Assembly: GCF_036016955.1 (NCBI RefSeq)
Contig: NZ_JAYWXI010000013.1
Location: 1 to 63,312 of the forward strand
Source of the DNA: JAYWXI01 sp036016955
GTDB taxonomy: Bacteria; Bacteroidota; Bacteroidia; Flavobacteriales; Weeksellaceae
DNA: 63,312 nt
Direction of reading: 5' to 3'
In this document: positions 53,407 to 61,257 of the stretch, piece by piece
How positions within the stretch are numbered: position 1 is the stretch's first letter
How the letters are laid out: every line of letters begins with the position of its first letter
The notes under the pieces: generated by a model
What the model was told of the DNA's origin: nothing
The model's database searches: none
The model's input: the letters and a program-made list of their open reading frames with translations, nothing else
Translations under genes and position numbers: made by a program

Positions 53407-53967
53407 ATGAAATTGTTGGAAGTCCTTTCGAGGCATTTTAAGATCGATGCTGAAATAGAACGATTCTTGGTGCAAGAAACTCTTACCCAATCTTTTCCAA
53501 AGGGGATCCTGCTCAGTCAGCAAGATGCCTATAATAAAACGGTTTTCTTTATGGAGTGTGGTTTAGCAAGAGTGTTCTACTATGAAAATGGTAAAGATAT
53601 TACCACCAATTTTTATCCCGAAGAGAAGATTTTTGCTAATATAGACACTATTTTTACACAGCAGCCCACCCGCTACAATATAGAAACCGTGGAGCATAGC
53701 ACTATTACCTATTGCAATTATGAGAAGCTGGAAGAGCTGTGTGCAGTCTCTTTACCCGCGGCTAATTTCAGTCGGTACATTTTAGGACATCTGATGACAC
53801 AGATGGCTAAAAGGATGGCTTCTTTACAATATATGACGGCAAAAGAAAAATACGCGCAGCTATTGGAAGAAAATCCTAATATCATCCTAAGAGCCCCTTT
53901 GGGAATGGTGGCCTCTTACCTCGGAATTTCGCAGGAAACGCTCAGTAGAATCCGAGCAGAACGATAG
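53407..53967 (+). CDS. Crp/Fnr-family transcriptional regulator
   Basis: 186 residues. The cyclic-nucleotide-binding-type beta-roll (about 10-115, with FPKGILLSQQDAYNKTVFFMECG) is followed by a dimerisation helix and a C-terminal helix-turn-helix (APLGMVASYLGISQETLSRIRAER). It lacks the FeS cysteine cluster of Fnr, and the cAMP phosphate-binding RxS is not obvious. It lies 443 bases after the efflux operon and could control it, which is inference from position. Confidence 0.88.
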   Translation: MKLLEVLSRHFKIDAEIERFLVQETLTQSFPKGILLSQQDAYNKTVFFMECGLARVFYYENGKDITTNFYPEEKIFANIDTIFTQQPTRYNIETVEHSTITYCNYEKLEELCAVSLPAANFSRYILGHLMTQMAKRMASLQYMTAKEKYAQLLEENPNIILRAPLGMVASYLGISQETLSRIRAER

Positions 53968-53990
53968 AGAGAAAGCCTAAAAATTAATTT

Positions 53991-54020
53991 GGCTATAGAC
54001 TAGCAAACATAAAATTTTAA
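53991..54020 (+). repeat. 30-base direct repeat, copy 1
   Basis: Identical at 29 of 30 positions to 55550-55579. Core AGACTAGCAAACATAAAATT. The copies flank the two cassette-like units that carry parD/parE. Confidence 0.85.
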
Positions 54021-54345
54021 AATCAAGAATGAAGTTGTTTCATTTTATGCCGACAATCAAAAGCGATTTAGGAGGGTTGATTTTTCAATCAATATGACAG
54101 AAAAAGAATACGCCGAATTGATAGGTAAAAGCAAAGAATATAGATATTACAACTGACCAAATTAAAAAATTTAAAAATGAAAAATATATTATTTTAGAGA
54201 AAATAGATGGAGTAAAAAAACTCTGCTCTACTGCACAGAAACTAAAGATGAAGACGGTGATTATTTTGTTCGTGTTAGAATGAACGACCTTAAAATAAAA
54301 AATGATGAATTTGACAAGAAATATAATTCAAGATGGAGATATTAA
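54013..54345 (+). pseudogene. broken cassette gene, 5'-truncated and frameshifted
   Basis: Three overlapping frames together give one plausible protein: first VVSFYADNQKRFRRVDFSIN to a stop at 54156, then a frame with KNEKYIILEKIDGVKK, then one with EDGDYFVRVRMNDLKIKNDE ending at TAA 54343-54345. No start codon is present upstream; the frame opens inside the direct repeat. It ends two bases before an attC-like palindrome. Family not recognised. Confidence 0.5.
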
Positions 54346-54347
54346 AA

Positions 54348-54484
54348 ACTACCGATAACAAGGTATTGCCGCAGGCGGGGGTAATTGTTTTTTAGAAAAT
54401 TTTGTTTACCTTTGAAGTATGATATTTTAGTTGAAGTTGGGTGCTAATAATCCTTGCCTTCGGCAATACCATGACCGTTGTAGT
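54348..54484 (+). repeat. attC-like imperfect palindrome A
   Basis: The left arm (from 54348) contains GATAACAAGGTATTGCCG and AGGC; the right arm (54452-54484) contains GCCTTCGGCAATACCATGAC then CGTTGTAGTC. The arms pair over a GGTATTGCCG core. Size (137 bases), position between cassette-like genes and the terminal GTTG match the general look of integron attC sites. No integrase gene is in the window. Confidence 0.6.
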
Positions 54485-54564
54485 CAATTTAATCCAACGA
54501 AATATCGTATAGAATGCTTTGTTGATTTACCTAAATTTGGTACTTTTGGAAAAAATTGAAGAAT

Positions 54565-54813
54565 ATGAAAAATACATCAATATCTTTAGGAAACTATTTT
54601 GACGAATTTGTACAATCACAAGTTTCAGCTGGACGTTACAAAAATGTAAGCGAAGTGATTCGTGCGGGATTAAGACTTTTAGAAAATGAGGAAAGTAAAG
54701 TGATTGCTCTCAAAAATGCAATTCAAAAGGGATTAAATAGCCCAAGAGTTGAAAACTTTGATTTCGATGAAAACTTAATGAAGTTAAAGAAAGAAAAACG
54801 AAAAAATGGCTAA
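54565..54813 (+). CDS. ParD-like type II antitoxin
   Basis: 82 residues from ATG 54565; a TTG nine bases upstream is less likely. N-terminal ribbon-helix-helix DNA-binding motif (NTSISLGNYFDEFVQSQV, then GRYKNVSEVIRAGLRLLE) and a flexible charged C-terminus that would wrap the toxin. It overlaps parE by eight bases. Pair and orientation are standard for parDE, with autoregulation expected. Confidence 0.92.
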   Translation: MKNTSISLGNYFDEFVQSQVSAGRYKNVSEVIRAGLRLLENEESKVIALKNAIQKGLNSPRVENFDFDENLMKLKKEKRKNG

Positions 54814-55105
54814 AATCACTCTAAGACAAGAAGCGATTGATGACTTGAATGATATTTGGGACTATACCTTTGAAATGTGGTCTGAAAATCAAGCTGACAA
54901 ATACTATACATCAATTAAGTTTGCTTGTAATCAAATTGGACAAAATCCTGAATTAGGAAGGGTATATGAAGAGATGAATCACAATATTTTAGGATTAAAA
55001 GTTGGCAAACATATTATATTTTATCATCAGGTATCGGAGGATGAAATAGAGATTATTAGAATTCTACACGAACGAATGGATTTGAAAGGCAGATTGAAAA
55101 AATAA
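54806..55105 (+). CDS. ParE/RelE-family toxin
   Basis: 99 residues. ParE-type fold with RQEAIDDLNDIWDYTFEMW, the central ELGRVYEEM segment and the closing HIIFYHQVSEDEIEIIRILHERMD. ParE toxins poison gyrase; some family members act as RNases. The sequence favours ParE through its pairing with a ribbon-helix-helix antitoxin. It ends two bases before palindrome B. Confidence 0.92.
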   Translation: MAKITLRQEAIDDLNDIWDYTFEMWSENQADKYYTSIKFACNQIGQNPELGRVYEEMNHNILGLKVGKHIIFYHQVSEDEIEIIRILHERMDLKGRLKK

Positions 55106-55107
55106 AA

Positions 55108-55246
55108 ACTGGCTACAACATAGGCTTTACGAAAAAGCAGGTACGGTTTTTATTTGAAACTTCCCGCTTTTTCTATACACTTGTTTTTTAGGCTGATAGT
55201 GAGAGGTATTTTTTCTGCTTCTTCGTAAAACCCACTTGTTACCAGT
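55108..55246 (+). repeat. attC-like imperfect palindrome B
   Basis: The left arm (55108-55140, with CAACATAGGCTTTACGAA) pairs with the right arm (55215-55246, with TTCGTAAAACCCACTTGTT). An internal hairpin GAAAAAGCAGG / CCCGCTTTTTC at 55131-55173 could also terminate parDE. It aligns along its whole length with palindrome C (56690-56830, other strand), including a shared TAGGCTGAT near the middle. It ends six bases before the lipoprotein start. Confidence 0.65.
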
Positions 55247-55252
55247 AATTGT

Positions 55253-55564
55253 ATGAAGACACTGCTCACATTGATAATTTTAATCTTAATGACTTTTGGT
55301 TGTACTAACAAACAGATAACGAAAGACAAAAAATTATCTGTGACAGAAACTCAAGAAGATACGGGCACAATTTTTAAACAAGTTGCCGACTTTCCGACAA
55401 TAAAAGACACGACCAAATTTACTACAGACCTGCGACAAATTTTCGAGCTTGAAGTTGACGAAAGTTCATTTCAAAAAGCAAACGAAAAAATCACCACATA
55501 TAAAAAAAGTGAAAATCTATGGTTCAGACAAAGACTACTTATTTATTGAGGCTCTAGACTAGCA
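55253..55564 (+). pseudogene. small lipoprotein gene, frameshifted and truncated
   Basis: The intact frame runs 55253-55549 (98 residues) with signal peptide and lipobox (MTFGCTNK). At the A7 run near 55502 the reading changes: the alternative frame continues sensibly (KVKIYGSDKDYLFIEALD) to TAG 55562-55564, inside direct repeat copy 2. This suggests an indel in the A-run and loss of the natural 3' end. No family recognised; such lipoproteins are frequent in cassettes. Confidence 0.6.
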
Positions 55565-55579
55565 AACATAAAATTTTAA
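55550..55579 (+). repeat. 30-base direct repeat, copy 2
   Basis: Twin of 53991-54020 (29 of 30). It coincides with the truncated end of the lipoprotein gene. Confidence 0.85.
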
Positions 55580-55623
55580 TACCTTTTTAGTTGTTGTTTG
55601 CTGTTGTAAAAATAAAAAAATGG

Positions 55624-55669
55624 GGGTAACTTTTAGACGAAGTCGTTAAAAAAGTTATCCCTATTTTTT
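55624..55669. terminator. hairpin at the 3' end of IS1595-type pseudogene
   Basis: Arms GGGGTAACTTTT and AAAAGTTATCCC with a T-rich right flank. It may be part of the element's terminal structure or a terminator for the truncated lipoprotein gene. Confidence 0.5.
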
Positions 55670-56365
55670 TATCAACTTCCATAACTCCTTTTCCATTTCT
55701 TTTGGTTCCTTTCTCCATCTCCACTCGCATTCTTTTAAGTGAACATTAAAGGTGGATTTTACACCATTAAACTTTGCTAATCTTCGCTTCGTAAAACTCC
55801 AAAAACTTTCTATCCCGTTAATATGAACACCGTTCTGATTTGAAAAACTTTTGCTCTTATCAATCCTAAAATGCTTCTCATAACCCATATCTAAAGTCCA
55901 CCATAACCCCGCCAACCATCTGTAAACAAAATACTTTCCAATGAAACTTTTCCTTGAATAACTTTTCTTAATGTTTCACTTTTTGCATTTGGAATCAATT
56001 CGGTATAAACCCTGCCTTCTCTTTCAAAAACTCCAAAAACAGGTTGTTTCCAGGTTCCTCTTCCTCGTTTTTGCGGCATATTAACCCCTCGTAATCTTCT
56101 GGCTCCAAAATAGGCTTCGTCTAATTCAAATTGGCTACGCCGAACCACTTCGTTAGGTTTCTCCAAAAAACAAACTCAAATCTGCTTGTTGTTTTTCAAA
56201 AATTACCTCCCTAAAAATCCTAAAATAGCGGTTGATAGTATTCCTGTTGAGTCCTAAAATTTCTGCGGTTTTCGTAGCATCAATATCGCTACAAAAAAAA
56301 CACTTCATTATTTTTTTTATTTTATAATCGCTGATTTTACTCCTATTCATAAGACTTGTCAACAA
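55661..56365 (-). pseudogene. IS1595-family transposase, two frameshifts
   Basis: Three consecutive frames give one protein. 56365-56153 holds the N-terminal DNA-binding part (ATKTAEILGLNRNTINRYFR). 56166-55891 holds the first catalytic acid in FELDEAYFGARR and the second in FTDGWRGY. 55915-55661 holds the closing NGIESFWSFTKRRL. The first shift is at a T6 run near 56165 and the second near 55895, where one T appears missing. The DDE core is otherwise intact, so this is a recently broken copy or a pair of sequencing errors. Confidence 0.85.
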
Positions 56366-56486
56366 ATTTAATCATCACTTCCTAGTCTTAAGCCTTAATT
56401 TTTTATGAACATAAATGGAAATGTATACAAGTAGCTATAAATAAAAAAGCCCGAAAAATAGAAATAAACGGAATGTACAGAAACTT

Positions 56487-56579
56487 CTATTTACTACCAC
56501 TAGCATAGGCTTTAATTTCTCTTTTAAGCGTAATAATGATATTAACCATAATTACCATAGAAAAACCTACAAAACTGAT
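56487..56579 (-). pseudogene. C-terminal remnant of a small membrane protein
   Basis: A 30-residue open end (FVGFSMVIMVNIIITLKREI) with a hydrophobic helix and basic tail runs to TAG. In-frame stops lie directly upstream, so only the tail survives. The rest of the 56366-56690 gap shows no gene. Confidence 0.35.
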
Positions 56580-56689
56580 TTAGATCTAATGAAATTTTGT
56601 AATTGTTAGTGATGGCGGACTTCCGTTCTGTTAGAGCGTATGGGAAATTTGAAATGCACAAAACAGTATTGGGATCCAATGGGCAGCCT

Positions 56690-56830
56690 CTTGACAACGG
56701 TTGAGTATTTACGAAGAATCGGAAGAAAGACCACTTACGATCAGCCTATAAGAAAAATTTAAGAAAAAAAACAAAGTAGCAAACTAAAACCCGACCCGCT
56801 TTTTTGTAAAGCCTATGTTGGTGGTAGTTT
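56690..56830 (-). repeat. attC-like imperfect palindrome C
   Basis: Read on the minus strand it begins near 56830 with CAACATAGGCTTTAC and ends near 56691 with TTCTTCGTAAATACTCAACC then GTTGTC. It is a homologue of palindrome B in opposite orientation and lies 61 bases past the stop of the RDD gene, so each site is at the 3' end of a gene on its own strand. Confidence 0.65.
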
Positions 56831-56891
56831 TCATCAGCTGAATCAATCTTTTCCCCTTTGCTTAACATATAATCATTTATAATTACGACTC

Positions 56892-57458
56892 TTATTTTCT
56901 CATAATCTTGTAAAAAAATGCACCAAAAGAAACTATTATAATAAACATTCCAAATAAATCAAACCCTTTTTCTACCATATAAATTGCTCGTATAGTACCA
57001 ATCATAAAAAAAATAAAAGCATACAAATATTTGCTTAATAACACCTTTTTCTTTTCTATGTCTTCAACGACTAAAGTCCCCGAAAACTTATCGTGAATCG
57101 CCAACTTTTCGTCATCTACTGCTGAGAGTATTGAAAAAAAGCGTAAAATGTTTCTTCTTACTAATTGAATTAGATTAGGTTTTTTGAAATATGATGAACT
57201 AATGACCTTTGTTTTTGTTTCATATTTACCAAATGTTTTACCTAAAAAATATTCTGTGATGAAATAATATAAGAACCTAATCAGGTAATATGTTAAAACA
57301 CTTAAAATAATTGAATCTGAAAATATATACATCAGAACAACAAAAGGAATAGAAAACAAACTGCTAATTATAAAGTCCATTATAAAATTTAGCACTCTTT
57401 TGTCTTGGTCAGCCAATATATAATCTCCGATTTTTTTATCTGCTTCCGTTATCTTCAT
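56892..57458 (-). CDS. RDD-family membrane protein
   Basis: 188 residues. Helices at about 24-45, 49-70 and 145-180. The family signature is present: Arg-rich start of helix one (DKRVLNFIMDFIIS), Asp within it, and YFLGKTFGKYETKTKV between helices two and three. RDD proteins are thought to be transporters or ion handlers; function uncertain. AT-rich codon use matches the island. Palindrome C lies just downstream, so it is probably a cassette gene. Confidence 0.82.
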   Translation of the reverse strand: MKITEADKKIGDYILADQDKRVLNFIMDFIISSLFSIPFVVLMYIFSDSIILSVLTYYLIRFLYYFITEYFLGKTFGKYETKTKVISSSYFKKPNLIQLVRRNILRFFSILSAVDDEKLAIHDKFSGTLVVEDIEKKKVLLSKYLYAFIFFMIGTIRAIYMVEKGFDLFGMFIIIVSFGAFFYKIMRK

Positions 57459-57536
57459 TTGTCAAACTATTTAACTTATGACTTATTTTACCTTGTCTTT
57501 TTTTTATCTTCTTTTTACTATATGCACACAATATCA

Positions 57537-57846
57537 AATAAAATTGCCACCAATACTTTCATATTCAACTCGAATTTCAAAAAGACCTTTTCTTCAATAC
57601 TTTAAAAAAAATTGTTGGAACACGAGCGATAATCGTTAAAAAAAGGATTTCGTCAATTTTGCCCTTATACTTTATCAGTTAAGGGGGCAAAAAAGTCGTC
57701 AAAGTAGTCCTTGTAAAAAATCATGTCTCTGAGCAATTTATGTTCTGTGAAGCTAACTAATAATAGAATATTATCAAAATTAAAATAAATGATGTTTGGG
57801 GAAATTCTTTAATTGGCTGTGAGTTTGATAAAATTGCCACCAACGT
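57537..57846 (+). repeat. short direct repeat pair in intergenic region
   Basis: ATAAAATTGCCACCAA occurs near 57538 and again near 57828. The 57459-57986 gap (528 bases) otherwise shows no convincing gene; it also holds the right island repeat. Confidence 0.5.
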
Positions 57847-57894
57847 GAAAATACACTAAACACACTGAAAAAACTTAGATTGTAATGGGGGGGA

Positions 57895-57930
57895 TTTTTT
57901 TGCAATGGTGCGGATTGGTTTTTCTTTTGG
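57895..57930 (+). repeat. island-flanking imperfect direct repeat, right copy
   Basis: TTTTTTTGCAATGGTGC, GGATTGG and TTTTTCTTTTGG in one continuous block, matching 48855-48910 apart from its inserted bases. Base composition becomes GC-richer beyond it. Confidence 0.6.
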
Positions 57931-57986
57931 GAAATTATCTCTAAATTCGTGAGCTGATAATGAGGGACGAATGAAGGGGTAGGGCT

Positions 57987-58649
57987 TTGGCGATTAAAAG
58001 ACTCACTGTTTTGAAAGATTATTATTATTTTTTAGGGGTGCCTCCAAAGGCTTCTCAGGAAGTTATCAAGCAGGCTTACCGTAAACTTTCTTTGAAATAC
58101 CATCCGGACAAAAATGAGGGGGATGATTTTTTTGCGGCTCGTTTCAGGGAAATGACCGAGGCTTACGAAACGTTGGGTGACCCGGAGCGTCGTCGTTTGT
58201 ACGATGGGCATTATCGTCGCGTGTACCGTCGTCTTCGGAGTGATTCTCCGCCGCTGATTACACAATTTTCGATGGATAAAGTGGAGGGGGAAGTCGGGGA
58301 AAAGTTGGTGGTCAAATGGCGGGTGGAAAATGCCGATGTGGTTAAACTTTTACCCTTTGGGTTGGTTGAATCTTCTGGGGAGCGCGAATTTCAGATAGAA
58401 ACCTTCCATGAAGGCGAATTTAAACTTTTGCTCCATGCCCAAAATACATTTTTGAGACAAACGGCGGTGAGGGCTTTAGTGGTAAAGGAGCGTAAAACTC
58501 ATGACGATTTACCGCAGGCTGTTTTGAAAGAAAAGGCGATAGAACCCGGGCTTCATTCTTTGGGAGGTTCCAAGGGATGGCTTTGGGGGCTTGTTGTTTT
58601 GGTTGTTTTGATTTTGATTTTTTTTGGGGTGCGAACCGGGTTGTATTAG
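57987..58649 (+). CDS. J-domain (DnaJ-like) membrane-anchored protein
   Basis: About 220 residues from TTG 57987, or 212 from TTG 58011 directly before KDYYYFLGV; no ATG is available. The J domain (about 10-75) has the HPD motif at 39-41 and the typical YRKLSLKYHPDKNE and AYETLGDPERRRLYD. A beta-rich middle follows, then one C-terminal helix (about 194-215). It would recruit Hsp70 to the membrane. The region upstream of the start is island-boundary DNA, so the native start may have been lost. Confidence 0.82.
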   Translation: MAIKRLTVLKDYYYFLGVPPKASQEVIKQAYRKLSLKYHPDKNEGDDFFAARFREMTEAYETLGDPERRRLYDGHYRRVYRRLRSDSPPLITQFSMDKVEGEVGEKLVVKWRVENADVVKLLPFGLVESSGEREFQIETFHEGEFKLLLHAQNTFLRQTAVRALVVKERKTHDDLPQAVLKEKAIEPGLHSLGGSKGWLWGLVVLVVLILIFFGVRTGLY

Positions 58650-58798
58650 GCCATTTTAAGCCTTCCGGGGCATTTTTTGCACCGTTTGCCTTTTTTGAAC
58701 TTTTTGCAGCAATTTTTTTTCCCGCAGTATAGAGGTTCGGTTGGATGGTTTGCGGGCATTAACGGGGCGACTTTAAAGGGGGGGATGAGTGTATTCAT
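58646..58798 (-). CDS. small Cys/Lys-rich protein
   Basis: 50 residues from ATG 58798. A Pro-rich N-terminus is followed by CGKKNCCKKFKKGKRCKKCP, a compact cluster of five cysteines among lysines. Proteins with this CCKKFKKGKRCKKCP signature recur in flavobacteria and could bind a metal or nucleic acid; function unknown. A strong promoter lies directly upstream, with a leader of only a few bases. Its stop overlaps the stop of the converging J-domain gene. Confidence 0.7.
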   Translation of the reverse strand: MNTLIPPFKVAPLMPANHPTEPLYCGKKNCCKKFKKGKRCKKCPGRLKMA

Positions 58799-58802
58799 GG
58801 GG

Positions 58803-58833
58803 CAAATATAAAATTTATTTAGAATAAGTCCAA
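58803..58833 (-). promoter_or_regulatory. promoter of small Cys/Lys-rich protein
   Basis: Minus strand: TTG (58833-58831), a 20-base spacer and TATATTTG (58810-58803), only four bases before the ATG. The mRNA would be leaderless or nearly so. Confidence 0.65.
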
Positions 58834-58975
58834 ATAAAATCAAGAAGATTTGAAAGTCTACGAAGTGAAGGTTTCAAAGGTAAAGTAAACTCTCGTTGGG
58901 CGAAGGAAAGGTTTTGGCACGGCGGATGAAAAGAACAAAAAGATTTGAGGGCTTATGAAATCAAAAGGACTTTTT

Positions 58976-59006
58976 TGTTTTTCCCGATAAAAATAGGCAT
59001 CTTTGG
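58976..59006 (+). promoter_or_regulatory. promoter of alanine-dehydrogenase-like gene
   Basis: TTG 58976-58978, a 20-base spacer and CATCTTTG 58999-59006 (seven of eight), three bases before the ATG; a near-leaderless transcript is implied. Confidence 0.45.
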
Positions 59007-59009
59007 TGC

Positions 59010-60215
59010 ATGAAATTTGGATTGATTAAAGAAAGGAAGAGTCCGCCTGATCGTCGGGTGGTTTTTTCGCCTGAGACGGCAGGTTCGTTTTTGGAGGCTT
59101 TTCCGCAGGCTGAGCTGCTTGTGGAAGCGTCGGATTTGCGGGTGTTTGGGGATGAGCAATATGAAGCTAAGGGGCTTGAGGTAACGAGCGATGTTTCCGA
59201 TTGCGATGTTTTGCTGGGGGTAAAGGAAGTCCCCGTTGAGGCTTTGATTGCCAATAAAACCTATTTCTTTTTCTCTCATACGATAAAAAAGCAGCCTTAT
59301 AACCGGGATTTACTTCGGGCGGTTTTGGATAAGAATATCGTGCTTTACGATCATGAAACGCTGGTGGCTGCAGATGGTGGGCGTTTGGTGGGATTCGGTC
59401 GTTATGCGGGGATTGTAGGAGCCTATAACGGGTTTCGTGCGCTGGGCGTTCGTACGGGGAGGTTTAGTCTTCCAAAGGCGGAAAGTCTTTCTTCCCGGAA
59501 CGATTTGATCGCCGAACTTTCCAAAATTGAACTTCCGGTCATGAAGATTGTTTTGACGGGGCGGGGCAAAGTGGCTTACGGGGCAAAAGAAATGCTGGAT
59601 GCCATGCAGATAAAGGAGGTGGATGTGGAAGCCTTTTTGGGACGTGATTTTTCCGAGCCGGTTTATGTGATGTTAGATGTTTTGGACTATAATCGAAGAA
59701 AGGACGGGGCGATGTTTGGGATTGAAGATTTCTTTGAATATCCGGAAGCGTACGAGAGCGATTTTGAACGTTTTAGCCGTGTGGCGGATTTTTTCATTGC
59801 GGGGCATTTTTACGGTAGCGGTTCGCCGGTGATTTTATCGCGGGAGATGCTTCTTGCTTCTGAAAACCGTATTCGGGTCGTGGCGGATATTTCTTGCGAT
59901 ATCGACGGTCCCGTGGCTTGTACCATCCGTCCGAGCACTATTGAATCTCCTTTTTACGGTTATTGTCCCGAGCGTCATGCAGAGACGGCATTGGACGATC
60001 CTGAGAGTATTACCGTTATGGCGGTGGATAATCTTCCTTGTGAACTTCCCAAGGATGCGAGTGAGGGCTTTGGCGAATTATTTTTGGAGAAAGTTGTTCC
60101 TGCTTTTTTTAATGGGGATAAAGATGGGATTTTGCAGCGGGCTAAGGTTACGCAACATGGGCGTTTGACACCGAGTTTTGCTTATCTTCAGGATTATGTG
60201 GATGGCAAGGCTTAA
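59010..60215 (+). CDS. alanine dehydrogenase / saccharopine dehydrogenase-like NAD(P) oxidoreductase
   Basis: 401 residues. N-terminal AlaDh_PNT-type domain (MKFGLIKERKSPPDRRVVFSPE, VLLGVKEVP, YFFFSHTIKKQ) and a C-terminal Rossmann part (KIVLTGRGKVAYGAKEML). The His in SHTIKKQ matches a substrate-binding position in lysine-forming saccharopine dehydrogenase. Bacteroidota members of this group are usually annotated only as NAD(P)-dependent oxidoreductase, so the substrate is left open. It is followed by menB 55 bases later. Confidence 0.8.
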   Translation: MKFGLIKERKSPPDRRVVFSPETAGSFLEAFPQAELLVEASDLRVFGDEQYEAKGLEVTSDVSDCDVLLGVKEVPVEALIANKTYFFFSHTIKKQPYNRDLLRAVLDKNIVLYDHETLVAADGGRLVGFGRYAGIVGAYNGFRALGVRTGRFSLPKAESLSSRNDLIAELSKIELPVMKIVLTGRGKVAYGAKEMLDAMQIKEVDVEAFLGRDFSEPVYVMLDVLDYNRRKDGAMFGIEDFFEYPEAYESDFERFSRVADFFIAGHFYGSGSPVILSREMLLASENRIRVVADISCDIDGPVACTIRPSTIESPFYGYCPERHAETALDDPESITVMAVDNLPCELPKDASEGFGELFLEKVVPAFFNGDKDGILQRAKVTQHGRLTPSFAYLQDYVDGKA

Positions 60216-60270
60216 GTTAAAGGATTAGCGAAGTAAAAACAGACAGATTAAAAATATAAAGTTGAAAATT

Positions 60271-61107
60271 ATGGCAGATTGGATTACAGTCAAAGGTTAT
60301 GAGGATATTACTTACAAAAAATGCAACGGGGTGGCTCGTATTGCTTTCAACAGACCAGAGGTGCGTAATGCATTCCGTCCGAAAACCACTTCGGAGCTCT
60401 ACGATGCTTTTTATGATGCGTACGAGGATGCTTCCATTGGGGTGGTGATTTTAACAGGGGAAGGTCCTAGTCCGAAAGACGGCGGCCATGCGTTTTGCAG
60501 TGGCGGGGATCAGAAGGCGCGTGGGCATCAGGGGTATGTTGGGGAGGACGGCCGACATCGCTTGAATATTTTGGAGGTGCAGCGGCTGATCAGGTTTATG
60601 CCGAAAGTGGTGATCGCGGCTGTGAACGGTTGGGCTGTTGGTGGGGGGCATTCGCTTCATGTGGTTTGCGATTTGACTTTGGCCAGTCGGGAGCATGCCA
60701 TCTTTAAGCAGACGGATGCCGACGTAACCAGTTTTGATGGAGGGTATGGATCGGCTTATTTAGCCAAGATGGTGGGGCAGAAAAAAGCCCGTGAAATTTT
60801 CTTTTTGGGTCGAAATTATTCGGCGCAGGAGGCTTTTGAGATGGGGATGGTTAACGAGGTGGTTCCTCATGCGGAGCTGGAGGATACGGCTTACCAATGG
60901 GCTCAGGAAATTCTTGCCAAATCCCCAACTTCGATACGGATGCTTAAATTTGCAATGAACCTTACTGACGACGGAATGGTAGGACAGCAGGTTTTTGCGG
61001 GAGAGGCTACGCGGTTGGCTTACATGACCGAGGAGGCCAAAGAAGGTCGCAACGCCTTTTTGGAAAAGCGAAAACCGGATTTTGGTGAAAACCAATGGAT
61101 TTCCTAA
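60271..61107 (+). CDS. menB: 1,4-dihydroxy-2-naphthoyl-CoA synthase
   Basis: 278 residues from ATG 60271; a TTG three codons earlier is less likely. Crotonase fold with the MenB-specific FCSGGDQKARG, GWAVGGGHSLHVVCDL oxyanion loop and TDADVTSFDGGYGSAYLA region. It performs the ring closure from o-succinylbenzoyl-CoA in menaquinone synthesis. The closing stretch with KPDFGENQW is typical. A terminator follows at 61125. Confidence 0.96.
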   Translation: MADWITVKGYEDITYKKCNGVARIAFNRPEVRNAFRPKTTSELYDAFYDAYEDASIGVVILTGEGPSPKDGGHAFCSGGDQKARGHQGYVGEDGRHRLNILEVQRLIRFMPKVVIAAVNGWAVGGGHSLHVVCDLTLASREHAIFKQTDADVTSFDGGYGSAYLAKMVGQKKAREIFFLGRNYSAQEAFEMGMVNEVVPHAELEDTAYQWAQEILAKSPTSIRMLKFAMNLTDDGMVGQQVFAGEATRLAYMTEEAKEGRNAFLEKRKPDFGENQWIS

Positions 61108-61124
61108 TCTGAAAAAAATAAGTG

Positions 61125-61153
61125 AACCGTCCGATGCTTTCGGGTGGTTTTTT
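61125..61153 (+). terminator. terminator of menB
   Basis: AACCGTCCGA pairs over ten bases with TCGGGTGGTT (two G-U pairs), then TTTT. Confidence 0.75.
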
Positions 61154-61257
61154 GCTTTTTGGGAGGCGCATGGGTTTTGTGGTGTGGAATTTTCAGGTGA
61201 GGGTAAGGGAATAATCTGTATATTTGCACCATAAAATAAAGCAAACCAAACCAAACG

